NCBI RefSeq assembly: GCF_000743525.1
Contig: NZ_JQGK01000009.1
Coordinates: forward strand, 1-64,000
DNA length: 64,000 bases
Source of the DNA: Sulfurospirillum sp. SCADC
GTDB lineage: Bacteria; Campylobacterota; Campylobacteria; Campylobacterales; Sulfurospirillaceae
Reading direction: 5' to 3'
Shown piece by piece: positions 56,843-64,000 of the stretch (the first letter of the stretch is position 1; each line of letters begins with the position of its first letter). The notes below the pieces were generated by a model, which had not been told where the DNA came from, made no database searches, and saw nothing but the letters and a program-made list of their open reading frames with translations. The translations under genes were made by a program, and so were the position numbers.

Positions 56843-58308
56843 TGTCTAAACGCACAGCCATTATTGATATAGGATCTAACTCTGCAAGAATGGCAATCTT
56901 TGAAAAAAGTAGCCGTTTTGCTTTTCACCTGATTAATGAAACCAAAAGTCGTGTCCGCATTGGAGAAGGCGCTTACAACTTTGGTGGCGTATTGCAAGAA
57001 CCTGCACTGAAACGCGCTTTTACAACGCTTGAGGAGTTTGGTCATGTCATTAAAGGGTATAAGTGCAACAAAGTACTCTGTATTGCTACATCTGCACTCC
57101 GCGATGCGCCTAATGCCAACGCCTTTATTAACCAAGTTCATCATGCGCTTAATATCAATATTAAAATTATTGAAGGAACGAAAGAGGCGTATTATGGTGC
57201 TGTAGGAGCCCTAAACTACCTTAAAACGATTCAGAATGCTGTGACAATTGATATTGGTGGAGGCTCAACCGAGCTTGCTAAGATTGAAAATGGACTCATT
57301 GTTGATACTATTTCACTTAATATTGGCACCGTTCGACTCAAAGAACTCTTTTTTGATAAAAAAATCCCTCTGGAAAAAATTCGCTCTTTTATCAACGAAG
57401 AGATTGAAAAAATACCTGAACGTTTTACATGTAAAGAGATGATTGGCATTGGAGGAACACTCAGATCGCTTTCTAAGATCATTATGGAGCGCACCCATTA
57501 TCCTCTTAAAACGGTACATGGCTTTGAGTATGAGATCGCTTCGCATGCCTCTTTGGTGAATGCCATCGTTAGTTCGGATGTTTTGGGGCTCAAAAATCTG
57601 GGTGTACGAAAAGATCGCTTTGATACAATGCGTGAAGGGTGCATCATCTTTCAATCCATTGTCCAAAAGCTCTCCAGTGAAACAATGATCACGAGCGGTG
57701 CGGGAATTAGAGAAGGAGCTTATTTATGCGATCTTTTGCATTCCCATCACCATAAATTCAGCGTTGATTTTAAACTCAGTCTTCGCAGTTTTAAAGATCG
57801 CTTTTCATTGATGGAAGAAGACAATCTCTATATTAAACGGGTTTCACACCTTCTTTTTGATACGCTTTCTCCTCTTCATGGCATACCAGATAACTTCAAA
57901 TACGAACTGGGTGTTGCTGCAGAACTTCATAACATAGGAACAAAGTTAGGGTTTTATCAAAATCATCTTCACAGTTTCTACTTTATTTTAAATAACCTCA
58001 ATTATGGTTTTTCACATGAAGAAAAAATCCTTATTGCGATGTTGATTAAGTATCACGTCAATAAACTTCCAACACAAGAAGATATGACGCTTTATAAAAC
58101 TCTTTTACCCGATATGCAAACGGTTCAATGGCTCAGTTTTATCCTCTCTTTAGCCAAAGCCATTAACAGCGATATGCGTCGCAGCAAAATTTCCTTTAGC
58201 TATCAAAATCATACCTTGAGCATTCAAGCAGAGAAGAGACTTTTTTTAGCACGCGAACAGATTAAGCAGCTGATTAAACCAGCCTCTTTTGCGATTATTA
58301 TTAAGTAA
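56842..58308 (+). CDS. Ppx/GppA-family exopolyphosphatase / guanosine pentaphosphatase
   Basis: A 488-residue ASKHA phosphohydrolase: AIIDIGSNSARMAIF and TIDIGGGSTELA form the two phosphate loops (residues 4-20 and about 136-147), and a C-terminal HD-like domain (about 310-488) follows. The family hydrolyses polyphosphate and/or pppGpp; which dominates is not decided here. It overlaps the ferredoxin gene by 1 bp. Confidence 0.93.
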   Translation: MSKRTAIIDIGSNSARMAIFEKSSRFAFHLINETKSRVRIGEGAYNFGGVLQEPALKRAFTTLEEFGHVIKGYKCNKVLCIATSALRDAPNANAFINQVHHALNINIKIIEGTKEAYYGAVGALNYLKTIQNAVTIDIGGGSTELAKIENGLIVDTISLNIGTVRLKELFFDKKIPLEKIRSFINEEIEKIPERFTCKEMIGIGGTLRSLSKIIMERTHYPLKTVHGFEYEIASHASLVNAIVSSDVLGLKNLGVRKDRFDTMREGCIIFQSIVQKLSSETMITSGAGIREGAYLCDLLHSHHHKFSVDFKLSLRSFKDRFSLMEEDNLYIKRVSHLLFDTLSPLHGIPDNFKYELGVAAELHNIGTKLGFYQNHLHSFYFILNNLNYGFSHEEKILIAMLIKYHVNKLPTQEDMTLYKTLLPDMQTVQWLSFILSLAKAINSDMRRSKISFSYQNHTLSIQAEKRLFLAREQIKQLIKPASFAIIIK

Positions 58309-58341
58309 TTTAGGAAGTTTAGAAGTTAGAAACGAAGAAGA

Positions 58342-58366
58342 CCAAGGAAAGAGACTCTTTCCTTGG
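58342..58366. terminator. Perfect hairpin between ppx and bamA
   Basis: CCAAGGAAAGAG and CTCTTTCCTTGG flank a single A, giving a stem of at least 11 bp between two convergent genes; it should work in both directions. A CTACATGTAAG near-match to the dispersed palindrome follows at once. Confidence 0.8.
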
Positions 58367-58378
58367 CTACATGTAAGC

Positions 58379-60637
58379 TTAAAATTTCTGACCGATTGTA
58401 AATTCAAAGGATGCTTTTTCATCCCCTGCTTCATCCATAACGGGTTGTGCAAAGATAAGCCCAATCGGTCCTAATGGAGAGACCCATTCAAGCGCAATAC
58501 CCGTACCACCACGTTTAATATTTAAATTATCTTCACCAATCATACCATAGTCAAAAAAGAGTGCAGCGCGCATTTTAAGACGTTCGATCAATGGGAAGCT
58601 CGCTTCTACGGTATTAATGAGCATTGTGTTACCACCAACAAGCGCACCTAAAGGCTCACTTGATGTTGCCGTCGTACCTCTTGGAGAAATGGAGTTAGAC
58701 TCATAACCACGAATGGTTCTAACACCACCCATATAGTATTTCTCACCAAACGAATATTTTTCATCTGCATCATTGATGGCAAGGTATTTGAACTGTGCTT
58801 TGTAACGTAAAATTAAATCATAATCGATCAAATCTTGCAGACCATAATAGGTTGCAAATTTATTGACACTGCTCATAAACTTCTCATCACCACCCAATCC
58901 TGCAATCTCTAAACTGCTGCTTGCAGCGATACCACTGCGGGGAAGGTAGTAATCATCCGTATTGTTAAATGAGATACCAGGAACAATCGAGCTTTTAAGA
59001 GTTCTATCTGTTGTCAAGCGATCTTCATCTATTAAATATTGAAGAGAATCATCAAGACTCGAAAGCTTCGATTGTTCCAAAATATACCCTATTGAAACAC
59101 CCCAGTTACGTGCAATTTTGCGTCCCAAAACAATATTAATACCATATTTTTCTTCATCATAATAGTCGTAGTCATTGTCAGCGGCATAAATTTTACCACC
59201 GAGGCTGTACACAGAGTCAAAAAGGCGTGGGTTGCTTAAAGAGAGTGCACCGTTAAGCTCACTATCAGATCTTTCAACATCAATACCCGCTCGCAAGCCT
59301 GAACCAAAGATATTGCCATCAGACACACTCGCACTTAACAAAAGTCCATCGGATGAGCCATAACCAATACCACCACCGATGGAACCTGTTGAAGCCTCTT
59401 TGACATTAATGACTAAGTCCATAGAGTTTTTACTCAAACGCTCCTCTTTAATCTCAACATCTTCAAAATAACCTGTTCGCTTAAGCGCACTCTTTGTATC
59501 GGTAACATCGGTTCTGCTGTAAAGATCATTATTGGCTAGATAGATTTCTCGTCTGACAACCCGATCAATCGTTCGGCTATTGCCTGCGATTCTGACATTA
59601 TTGATATAGACTTTTTCACCGGGGATAACACGGTATGTGATGTTTGCGATATGGGTTGCTTTGTCGTTTTTAACATCCGGAACAATTTTCACAAACGCAT
59701 AGCCAAGATCGGCGACCTTGGTTTCAATCAGTGTCATATCTTTACGAAGTTTTGCAACGTTAAAGACTTTTCCATTTTGAAGGAACATCGCTTTAATCAC
59801 TTCATCGCTATCGATAAAGCCTTCTGGAATTTCAATCGCAATCGTACCCACTTTGTACTGTTCGCCTTCGCTGATACTGTACACAAGATCAGCGGTATAG
59901 CTATCAAGGTAGGTTTTTAAGAAAGGTTGACTCACTTCACAGTCCAAGTAACCTTTTTGCATATAGGTATCTTTAATACGTGCAGAATCATGCTCTATAT
60001 CACTGGTTTTAAGCTTTCCATCGTTAAAGCCCCACATCCAAGGAAGCCACTCTTCTGCCTTGTTCGCAATATTGGGCTCAACATCATCATAATCCAGCTC
60101 TTTTGTACCACATAAGGTAACGTTTTTAATCACAACGTTTTCACCGCGGTTAATCACAAAATCCAATGACATTGAGAGTTTTTCACTCAACGGAGTCGTT
60201 TTGATCTCAACAACGGTATCAAAGTACCCTTTATCTTCATAAAACTTAATAATTTTGAGTTTGGAGAGTTCTGCTCGTTCCGCATCATACACTTCACCTT
60301 TTTTGATGCCTGCAAGCTTATTCATTTCATCTTTGTCGCTATCGCTAATGCCTAAAAAATCGACCTTTGCAATCACGGGTTTTTCTTTCACATGGATCAA
60401 TAGAGCACCTTCGCTCACCTCTTCGACCCAAACATCTTCAAAATAGTTCTGTTTGTAAAGCGTTTTGACTGCTTTATCGATTTTTTCCATATCGACAGAG
60501 TCACCAGCTCTCATATCGATCATCTCTGAAGCCATCTCGGGAGAGAGGTGGATCAAACCATCAAACTGAAGGCTTTTTAACGGAGCCGCACACAAAGTAG
60601 TCGCGACAACAAGAGACAACGCAGTTATTTTTTTCAT
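58379..60637 (-). CDS. bamA: Outer-membrane protein assembly factor BamA
   Basis: A 752-residue protein with signal peptide (about 1-18), five POTRA domains (about 20-350) and a 16-strand barrel (about 385-752). It inserts beta-barrel proteins into the outer membrane. Barrel signatures GGIGYGSSDG and the VRGYE-like VRTIRGYESN of strand/loop 6 are present; the protein ends in aromatic Phe (TIGQKF) as usual for barrels. Divergent from tyrA. Confidence 0.96.
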   Translation of the reverse strand: MKKITALSLVVATTLCAAPLKSLQFDGLIHLSPEMASEMIDMRAGDSVDMEKIDKAVKTLYKQNYFEDVWVEEVSEGALLIHVKEKPVIAKVDFLGISDSDKDEMNKLAGIKKGEVYDAERAELSKLKIIKFYEDKGYFDTVVEIKTTPLSEKLSMSLDFVINRGENVVIKNVTLCGTKELDYDDVEPNIANKAEEWLPWMWGFNDGKLKTSDIEHDSARIKDTYMQKGYLDCEVSQPFLKTYLDSYTADLVYSISEGEQYKVGTIAIEIPEGFIDSDEVIKAMFLQNGKVFNVAKLRKDMTLIETKVADLGYAFVKIVPDVKNDKATHIANITYRVIPGEKVYINNVRIAGNSRTIDRVVRREIYLANNDLYSRTDVTDTKSALKRTGYFEDVEIKEERLSKNSMDLVINVKEASTGSIGGGIGYGSSDGLLLSASVSDGNIFGSGLRAGIDVERSDSELNGALSLSNPRLFDSVYSLGGKIYAADNDYDYYDEEKYGINIVLGRKIARNWGVSIGYILEQSKLSSLDDSLQYLIDEDRLTTDRTLKSSIVPGISFNNTDDYYLPRSGIAASSSLEIAGLGGDEKFMSSVNKFATYYGLQDLIDYDLILRYKAQFKYLAINDADEKYSFGEKYYMGGVRTIRGYESNSISPRGTTATSSEPLGALVGGNTMLINTVEASFPLIERLKMRAALFFDYGMIGEDNLNIKRGGTGIALEWVSPLGPIGLIFAQPVMDEAGDEKASFEFTIGQKF

Positions 60638-60766
60638 ACTGATTAGCCCTAGAATTTATTTTTTTAGATATTTTGAATATAATACCATCTCTAGAATTAA
60701 GTGCCTATTAAACCTCATATAAGGTTACAGATAAGTGCTCGAAGATACGGCAGAAAAGGAGTTTGG

Positions 60767-61594
60767 ATGGTTATTGGTATTGTTGGACTTGGTTTGATGG
60801 GAGGCTCTTTAGGTTTAGCACTCCAGAACACCAAATTGGTCTCTAAAATTGTTGGCTTCGACCACAATCTGAGCCACTGTGAAGAGGCATTAAAACTCAA
60901 TCTCGTACACGACATTGTCTCTTTTGCTGAGATTAAAGCCTGCGATGTGATTTTCCTTGCCATTCCTGTTGGAGGTATTATCAAAGCACTTCAGGATCTC
61001 AAAGATGTGCGCGATACCACTACGATTATTGATTTAGGAAGTACCAAAGCGGAGATCGTAGCCTCTGTACCTGAATCGATTCGATCCAACTTCATTGCCG
61101 CGCACCCGATGACCGGTACCGAAAAATTTGGCCCCAGTGCAGCGATTCAAAATCTCTACCATGATAAAGTGGTTGTTTTATGCGATACTGACAACAGCAA
61201 TGACTTACACAAAAACCGAGCGATTCAAATGTTCTCCCACATTGGAATGAAAATCGTCTTTATGGACCCAATATCCCACGATGCGCATGCTTCGTTTATC
61301 TCACATCTTCCCCATGTGATCAGTTACGCGCTGGCAAACAGTGTTATGGGACAAGAAGATCCTAAGAGCATTTTAGCCCTTGCAGCAGGCGGTTTTAGGG
61401 ATATGAGCCGCGTGGCTAAGAGTTCGCCTCACATGTGGTCGGATATTTTTAGACAAAATAAAACCAATCTTTTAAGTTCGATTGAAATATTTGAGCAAGA
61501 GCTTGAAAAGTCAAAAAAAATGATTGAAGAAGAGGACTGGAGTGGTCTTGAAGCGTGGATGAGCAAAGCCACGACTTTGCATAAAATTCTCTAA
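60767..61594 (+). CDS. tyrA: Prephenate dehydrogenase
   Basis: A 275-residue NAD-dependent enzyme of tyrosine synthesis. NAD loop GIVGLGLMGGSLGLAL at the N-terminus and active-site HPMTGTEKFGP are clear. I start at ATG 60767 after AAAAGGAG; the longer frame from GTG 60701 would place sequence before the nucleotide-binding strand. bamA-tyrA adjacency is also known from Campylobacter. Confidence 0.95.
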   Translation: MVIGIVGLGLMGGSLGLALQNTKLVSKIVGFDHNLSHCEEALKLNLVHDIVSFAEIKACDVIFLAIPVGGIIKALQDLKDVRDTTTIIDLGSTKAEIVASVPESIRSNFIAAHPMTGTEKFGPSAAIQNLYHDKVVVLCDTDNSNDLHKNRAIQMFSHIGMKIVFMDPISHDAHASFISHLPHVISYALANSVMGQEDPKSILALAAGGFRDMSRVAKSSPHMWSDIFRQNKTNLLSSIEIFEQELEKSKKMIEEEDWSGLEAWMSKATTLHKIL

Positions 61595-61633
61595 AAAAGC
61601 TTTACATGTAAGCTTTTTTAGGGTTACATGTAA
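61595..61633. terminator. Bidirectional terminator built from the TTACATGTAA palindrome
   Basis: AAAAAGCTT-TACATGTA-AGCTTTTTT (61594-61619) forms a long stem with U-tract in both directions between convergent tyrA and fabH. A second copy of the palindrome, again followed by AGCTT, lies at 61624-61633. Confidence 0.8.
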
Positions 61634-61636
61634 AGC

Positions 61637-62629
61637 TTATTGACCACCAAAACGTACAAGAGCGCTTGCCCAGGTAAAGCCACCACCAAAGGTATCTAAG
61701 AGCATCAGATCACCTTTTTTAATACGTCCCTCTTCATACGCATCGTTCATTGCCATCGGAATAGAAGCTGCGGAAGTATTGCCATATTTTGCGACCGTTA
61801 AAACGGTTTTTTCGATAGGAAAATTCAGTTTCGCACGTACTGCTTCGATGATTCTAAAATTGGCTTGATGCGGGATAAAATGATCAATTTGCGAAGCATC
61901 AATGTTATTTTTTTCTAAAATATCGATCACATCATTGGTCAAAGTTTTCACCGCCACTTTGTAGACTTCATTGCCTTGCATTTTGATGTAATTGAGTTTC
62001 GTATCCAGCGTCTCTTGGGAGCATGGGTATTTGGATCCACACCCTGGAGTGATGAGAAGATCGCCATAACGACCATCCGCGGAGGCGTGAATATCTAAAA
62101 TAGCTTCGTTTTTGTTCTCAGTCGCACCAATAATCGCAGCGCCTGCACCATCACCAAAGAGAATACAGGTACCTCTATCGGTATAGTCAATCATACTACT
62201 GATTTTCTCAGCACCGATAAGCAAAATATTTTTTTTCATCCCAGATTCAATAAAAGCTTTTGCCATGGAGAGCATATAGACAAAACCACTGCATGCAGCG
62301 CTGATGTCAAATGCCATGACATTGTTAATATCTAACTTTCCTGCAATCACACACGCGGTTGATGGCATACATAAATAATCAGGAGAAAGTGTCGCACAGA
62401 TGATAAGATCAATCTCATCTTTTTCAATTCCTGCACGTTCAATGGCCTTTAAAGCTGCTTTGACACCTAAATCACTGGTTGATTCATCGTCCGCAGCAAT
62501 ACGTCTCTCTTTAATTCCTGTACGCTTCTCAATCCACTCATCACTGGTTTCAACCATTTTTTCAAGATCGCTGTTGCTGAGAATGCGAGAAGGAGCATAA
62601 CCTCCAATGGATTTTAAAGATGCGTACAC
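61637..62629 (-). CDS. fabH: 3-oxoacyl-ACP synthase III
   Basis: A 330-residue ketoacyl synthase starting fatty acid synthesis from acetyl-CoA and malonyl-ACP. Catalytic Cys in SAACSGFVY, His in [10 protein letters not shown] and Asn in [10 protein letters not shown] are present. It lies 9 bp after plsX, in the usual DUF177-rpmF-plsX-fabH order. Confidence 0.97.
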   Translation of the reverse strand: MYASLKSIGGYAPSRILSNSDLEKMVETSDEWIEKRTGIKERRIAADDESTSDLGVKAALKAIERAGIEKDEIDLIICATLSPDYLCMPSTACVIAGKLDINNVMAFDISAACSGFVYMLSMAKAFIESGMKKNILLIGAEKISSMIDYTDRGTCILFGDGAGAAIIGATENKNEAILDIHASADGRYGDLLITPGCGSKYPCSQETLDTKLNYIKMQGNEVYKVAVKTLTNDVIDILEKNNIDASQIDHFIPHQANFRIIEAVRAKLNFPIEKTVLTVAKYGNTSAASIPMAMNDAYEEGRIKKGDLMLLDTFGGGFTWASALVRFGGQ

Positions 62630-62638
62630 GTTTATCCT

Positions 62639-63631
62639 TTATTGCTCTAGTAGTGCTATTTTTTGCTCAATATCAGCATTGATATTGGAAGTTGAAAAAT
62701 TAATGGCTTGAAAAATAGCATTTTTAACCGCTTTAGAGTTGCTTTTGCCATGCCCGATAATCGCACAACCGTCGATGCCAATCAGTGGAGCTCCACCGTA
62801 CTCTGCATAATCAACTTGTTTTTTAAGCACTTTAAAGACTTTGCGCATCAATACTGCCCCAGCAATTGCTAAAGGAGAGCGCCTTACATTTTGCTTAATA
62901 ATCTTGGTAATTGAATCGGCAACGCCTTCACTGGCTTTGAGTAAAATATTACCCACAAATCCATCGCAAACGATGACATCCACAGAGCCATCAAAAACAT
63001 TATTGCCTTCGACATTACCGACAAAACTCTCACATTTTTTGAGTGTTAAAAATGCCTCTTTTGTAATTTCATTGCCTTTACTCTCCTCTTCACCATTTGA
63101 GAGTAAGCCAACTTTAGGCTTAGCAATGTTCAGCACATCTTTGGCATAGGCTTCGCCCATAACCGCAAATTGTGCTAAATGCTCTGCTTTACAATCCACA
63201 TTGGCACCCACATCCAATACCAAACTCAACCTTCCAGGAACAGCGGTTGGCATAATGGTAGCAATAGCAGGACGTAAAACACCTTTGAGTCTTCCAATAC
63301 GCAAGGTTGCTAAACTCATCGTTGCGCCACTGTGCCCCATGGAGACAACAGCATCTGCTGTTTTCTCTTTAACCAAATCAACGGCTTTATAAATAGAGGT
63401 CTCTTTGCGTTTGAGAGCATTGGTTGCGGCTTCGTGCATATCAAGAACATCCGTAGCTTCAACAAATGAGATTCTGTCTAAATATTCATGAGGGGTAAGG
63501 GATCTAAGAAGAGCAACCTCCCCGACAAGAAGTGCTTTAAAATCACGTTCTCTTAATGCGTGAAGTGTTCCTTCAACAATGGGGGCAGGACCGAAATCCC
63601 CGCCCATCGCGTCAATTGCTATGGTTAGCAT
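62639..63631 (-). CDS. plsX: Phosphate acyltransferase PlsX
   Basis: A 330-residue enzyme making acyl phosphate from acyl-ACP for Pls[15 protein letters not shown]-type start ([20 protein letters not shown] in parts), [13 protein letters not shown] and [12 protein letters not shown] are typical. The ATG directly abuts the rpmF stop. Confidence 0.97.
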   Translation of the reverse strand: MLTIAIDAMGGDFGPAPIVEGTLHALRERDFKALLVGEVALLRSLTPHEYLDRISFVEATDVLDMHEAATNALKRKETSIYKAVDLVKEKTADAVVSMGHSGATMSLATLRIGRLKGVLRPAIATIMPTAVPGRLSLVLDVGANVDCKAEHLAQFAVMGEAYAKDVLNIAKPKVGLLSNGEEESKGNEITKEAFLTLKKCESFVGNVEGNNVFDGSVDVIVCDGFVGNILLKASEGVADSITKIIKQNVRRSPLAIAGAVLMRKVFKVLKKQVDYAEYGGAPLIGIDGCAIIGHGKSNSKAVKNAIFQAINFSTSNINADIEQKIALLEQ

Positions 63632-63784
63632 TTAGTTTTTATATTCGCCTGTCGTTTTGTTCACTCTATGAGGCATTTTCCATGTTCCATCGGTGTCTTT
63701 AACAGGCATAGGAAGAGTAACTTTGTAGTGTGTTCTTCTTTTTGCGCTTCTGGTTTTACTCACGCGTCTCTTAGGTACAGCCAT
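63632..63784 (-). CDS. rpmF: 50S ribosomal protein L32
   Basis: A 50-residue protein starting [20 protein letters not shown] and ending NKTTGEYKN, found by translating the gap between plsX and the DUF177 gene. The start is canonical L32; the cysteine pairs of zinc-binding L32 are absent. GGAG precedes ATG 63784, only one base after the upstream stop. Confidence 0.96.
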   Translation of the reverse strand: MAVPKRRVSKTRSAKRRTHYKVTLPMPVKDTDGTWKMPHRVNKTTGEYKN

Positions 63785-63785
63785 T

Positions 63786-64000
63786 TTATTCTCCTTTTAG
63801 TTGTTCACATTGTCCACAATAGTGGTAATCGCTTTTGAAAGCTTCGATCTCGCTTTGCAGTATTGCAGCAAGGTCAATCGAACCGTCAAAAAACTCTATT
63901 ATATTTAAAAGCTCTTCACCCTCAGTATCTTCATAGAGACCTTCACTTGCAAAGACTTCCACCCCTTCATTCACCATCAGCTTAAAACTTTCAGCACATC
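63786..64000 (-). CDS. DUF177/YceD-family protein, N-terminus outside the window
   Basis: The frame is open to the right edge and reads [16 protein letters not shown] at the border, so ATG 63977 is internal. About 71 C-terminal residues are visible, acidic, ending [10 protein letters not shown]. The ESF and [14 protein letters not shown] segments and the place directly before rpmF identify YceD/DUF177, linked in other bacteria to 23S rRNA or 50S formation. Confidence 0.82.
   Translation of the reverse strand, partial: CAESFKLMVNEGVEVFASEGLYEDTEGEELLNIIEFFDGSIDLAAILQSEIEAFKSDYHYCGQCEQLKGE

Overview
The window looks like chromosome of a sulfur-respiring member of the Campylobacterota (Epsilonproteobacteria), closest in style to Sulfurospirillum. 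Supporting this are two Psr/Phs-type molybdoenzyme operons, a TsdA-type dihaem cytochrome, a regulator almost identical in sequence to Campylobacter CosR / Helicobacter HsrA, and a gene order (M23 peptidase, lpxC, tsaB, thrB, ylxR, infB, rbfA, rimP and, elsewhere, folB, cosR, ferredoxin, ppx) that I recall from Campylobacter. The genus is an inference from content; no rRNA or tRNA gene was seen.

Layout. 1-9.7 kb: a toxin-antitoxin pair cut by the left edge, a glutathione peroxidase, a YeiH-type transporter divergent from a LysR regulator, ribB behind an FMN riboswitch with a very long extra arm, an EamA transporter, adenine deaminase and two diguanylate cyclases. 9.8-16.3 kb: a nif-type small protein, xseA, ubiE, traT, an unknown protein, Mn-dependent pyrophosphatase and a HemN-like radical SAM protein. 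16.3-29.6 kb: on the minus strand, two Psr-type operons (psrA2-B2-C2, then psrA1-B1-C1) separated by a FIST-PAS-GGDEF-EAL protein; the second is followed by a response regulator, a histidine kinase and a separate periplasmic Cache sensor. 29.6-33.2 kb: accessory stretch with an AT-rich membrane protein, a second toxin-antitoxin pair, and a radical SAM / MnmC-like methyltransferase fusion translationally coupled to a YgbA (NO-associated) protein. 33.4-40.6 kb: tsdA divergent from a second Cache-sensor / regulator / kinase module, a cold-shock protein, a CHASE4-type EAL protein and a DUF309 protein. 40.6-53.4 kb: a long, tightly packed minus-strand housekeeping block from nadA to ribD. 53.5-58.3 kb: plsY, folB, cosR-like regulator with its own kinase, ferredoxin, ppx/gppA. 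58.4-64 kb: bamA, tyrA, and the DUF177-rpmF-plsX-fabH lipid block.

How the parts fit. The centre of the window is about respiration with sulfur compounds (polysulfide/thiosulfate/tetrathionate-type substrates) and its sensing. Two paralogous three-gene modules, each with a Cache sensor split from its kinase, flank a Psr operon and tsdA. Short direct repeats with an 11-bp period lie upstream of psrA2, in the tsdA/sensor intergenic region and upstream of the HemN-like gene, so one OmpR-type regulator may connect these promoters. Four c-di-GMP proteins (two probable cyclases, two probable phosphodiesterases) lie among them.

The most striking signal is not a gene: the exact palindrome TTACATGTAA occurs 31 times by hand count, mostly inside genes on either strand and in more than one reading frame, against well under one expected from base composition. 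It is absent from the 10.8-kb housekeeping block between 41.1 and 51.9 kb, is packed five times into 430 bp of the methyltransferase domain, and forms the stem of one terminator.
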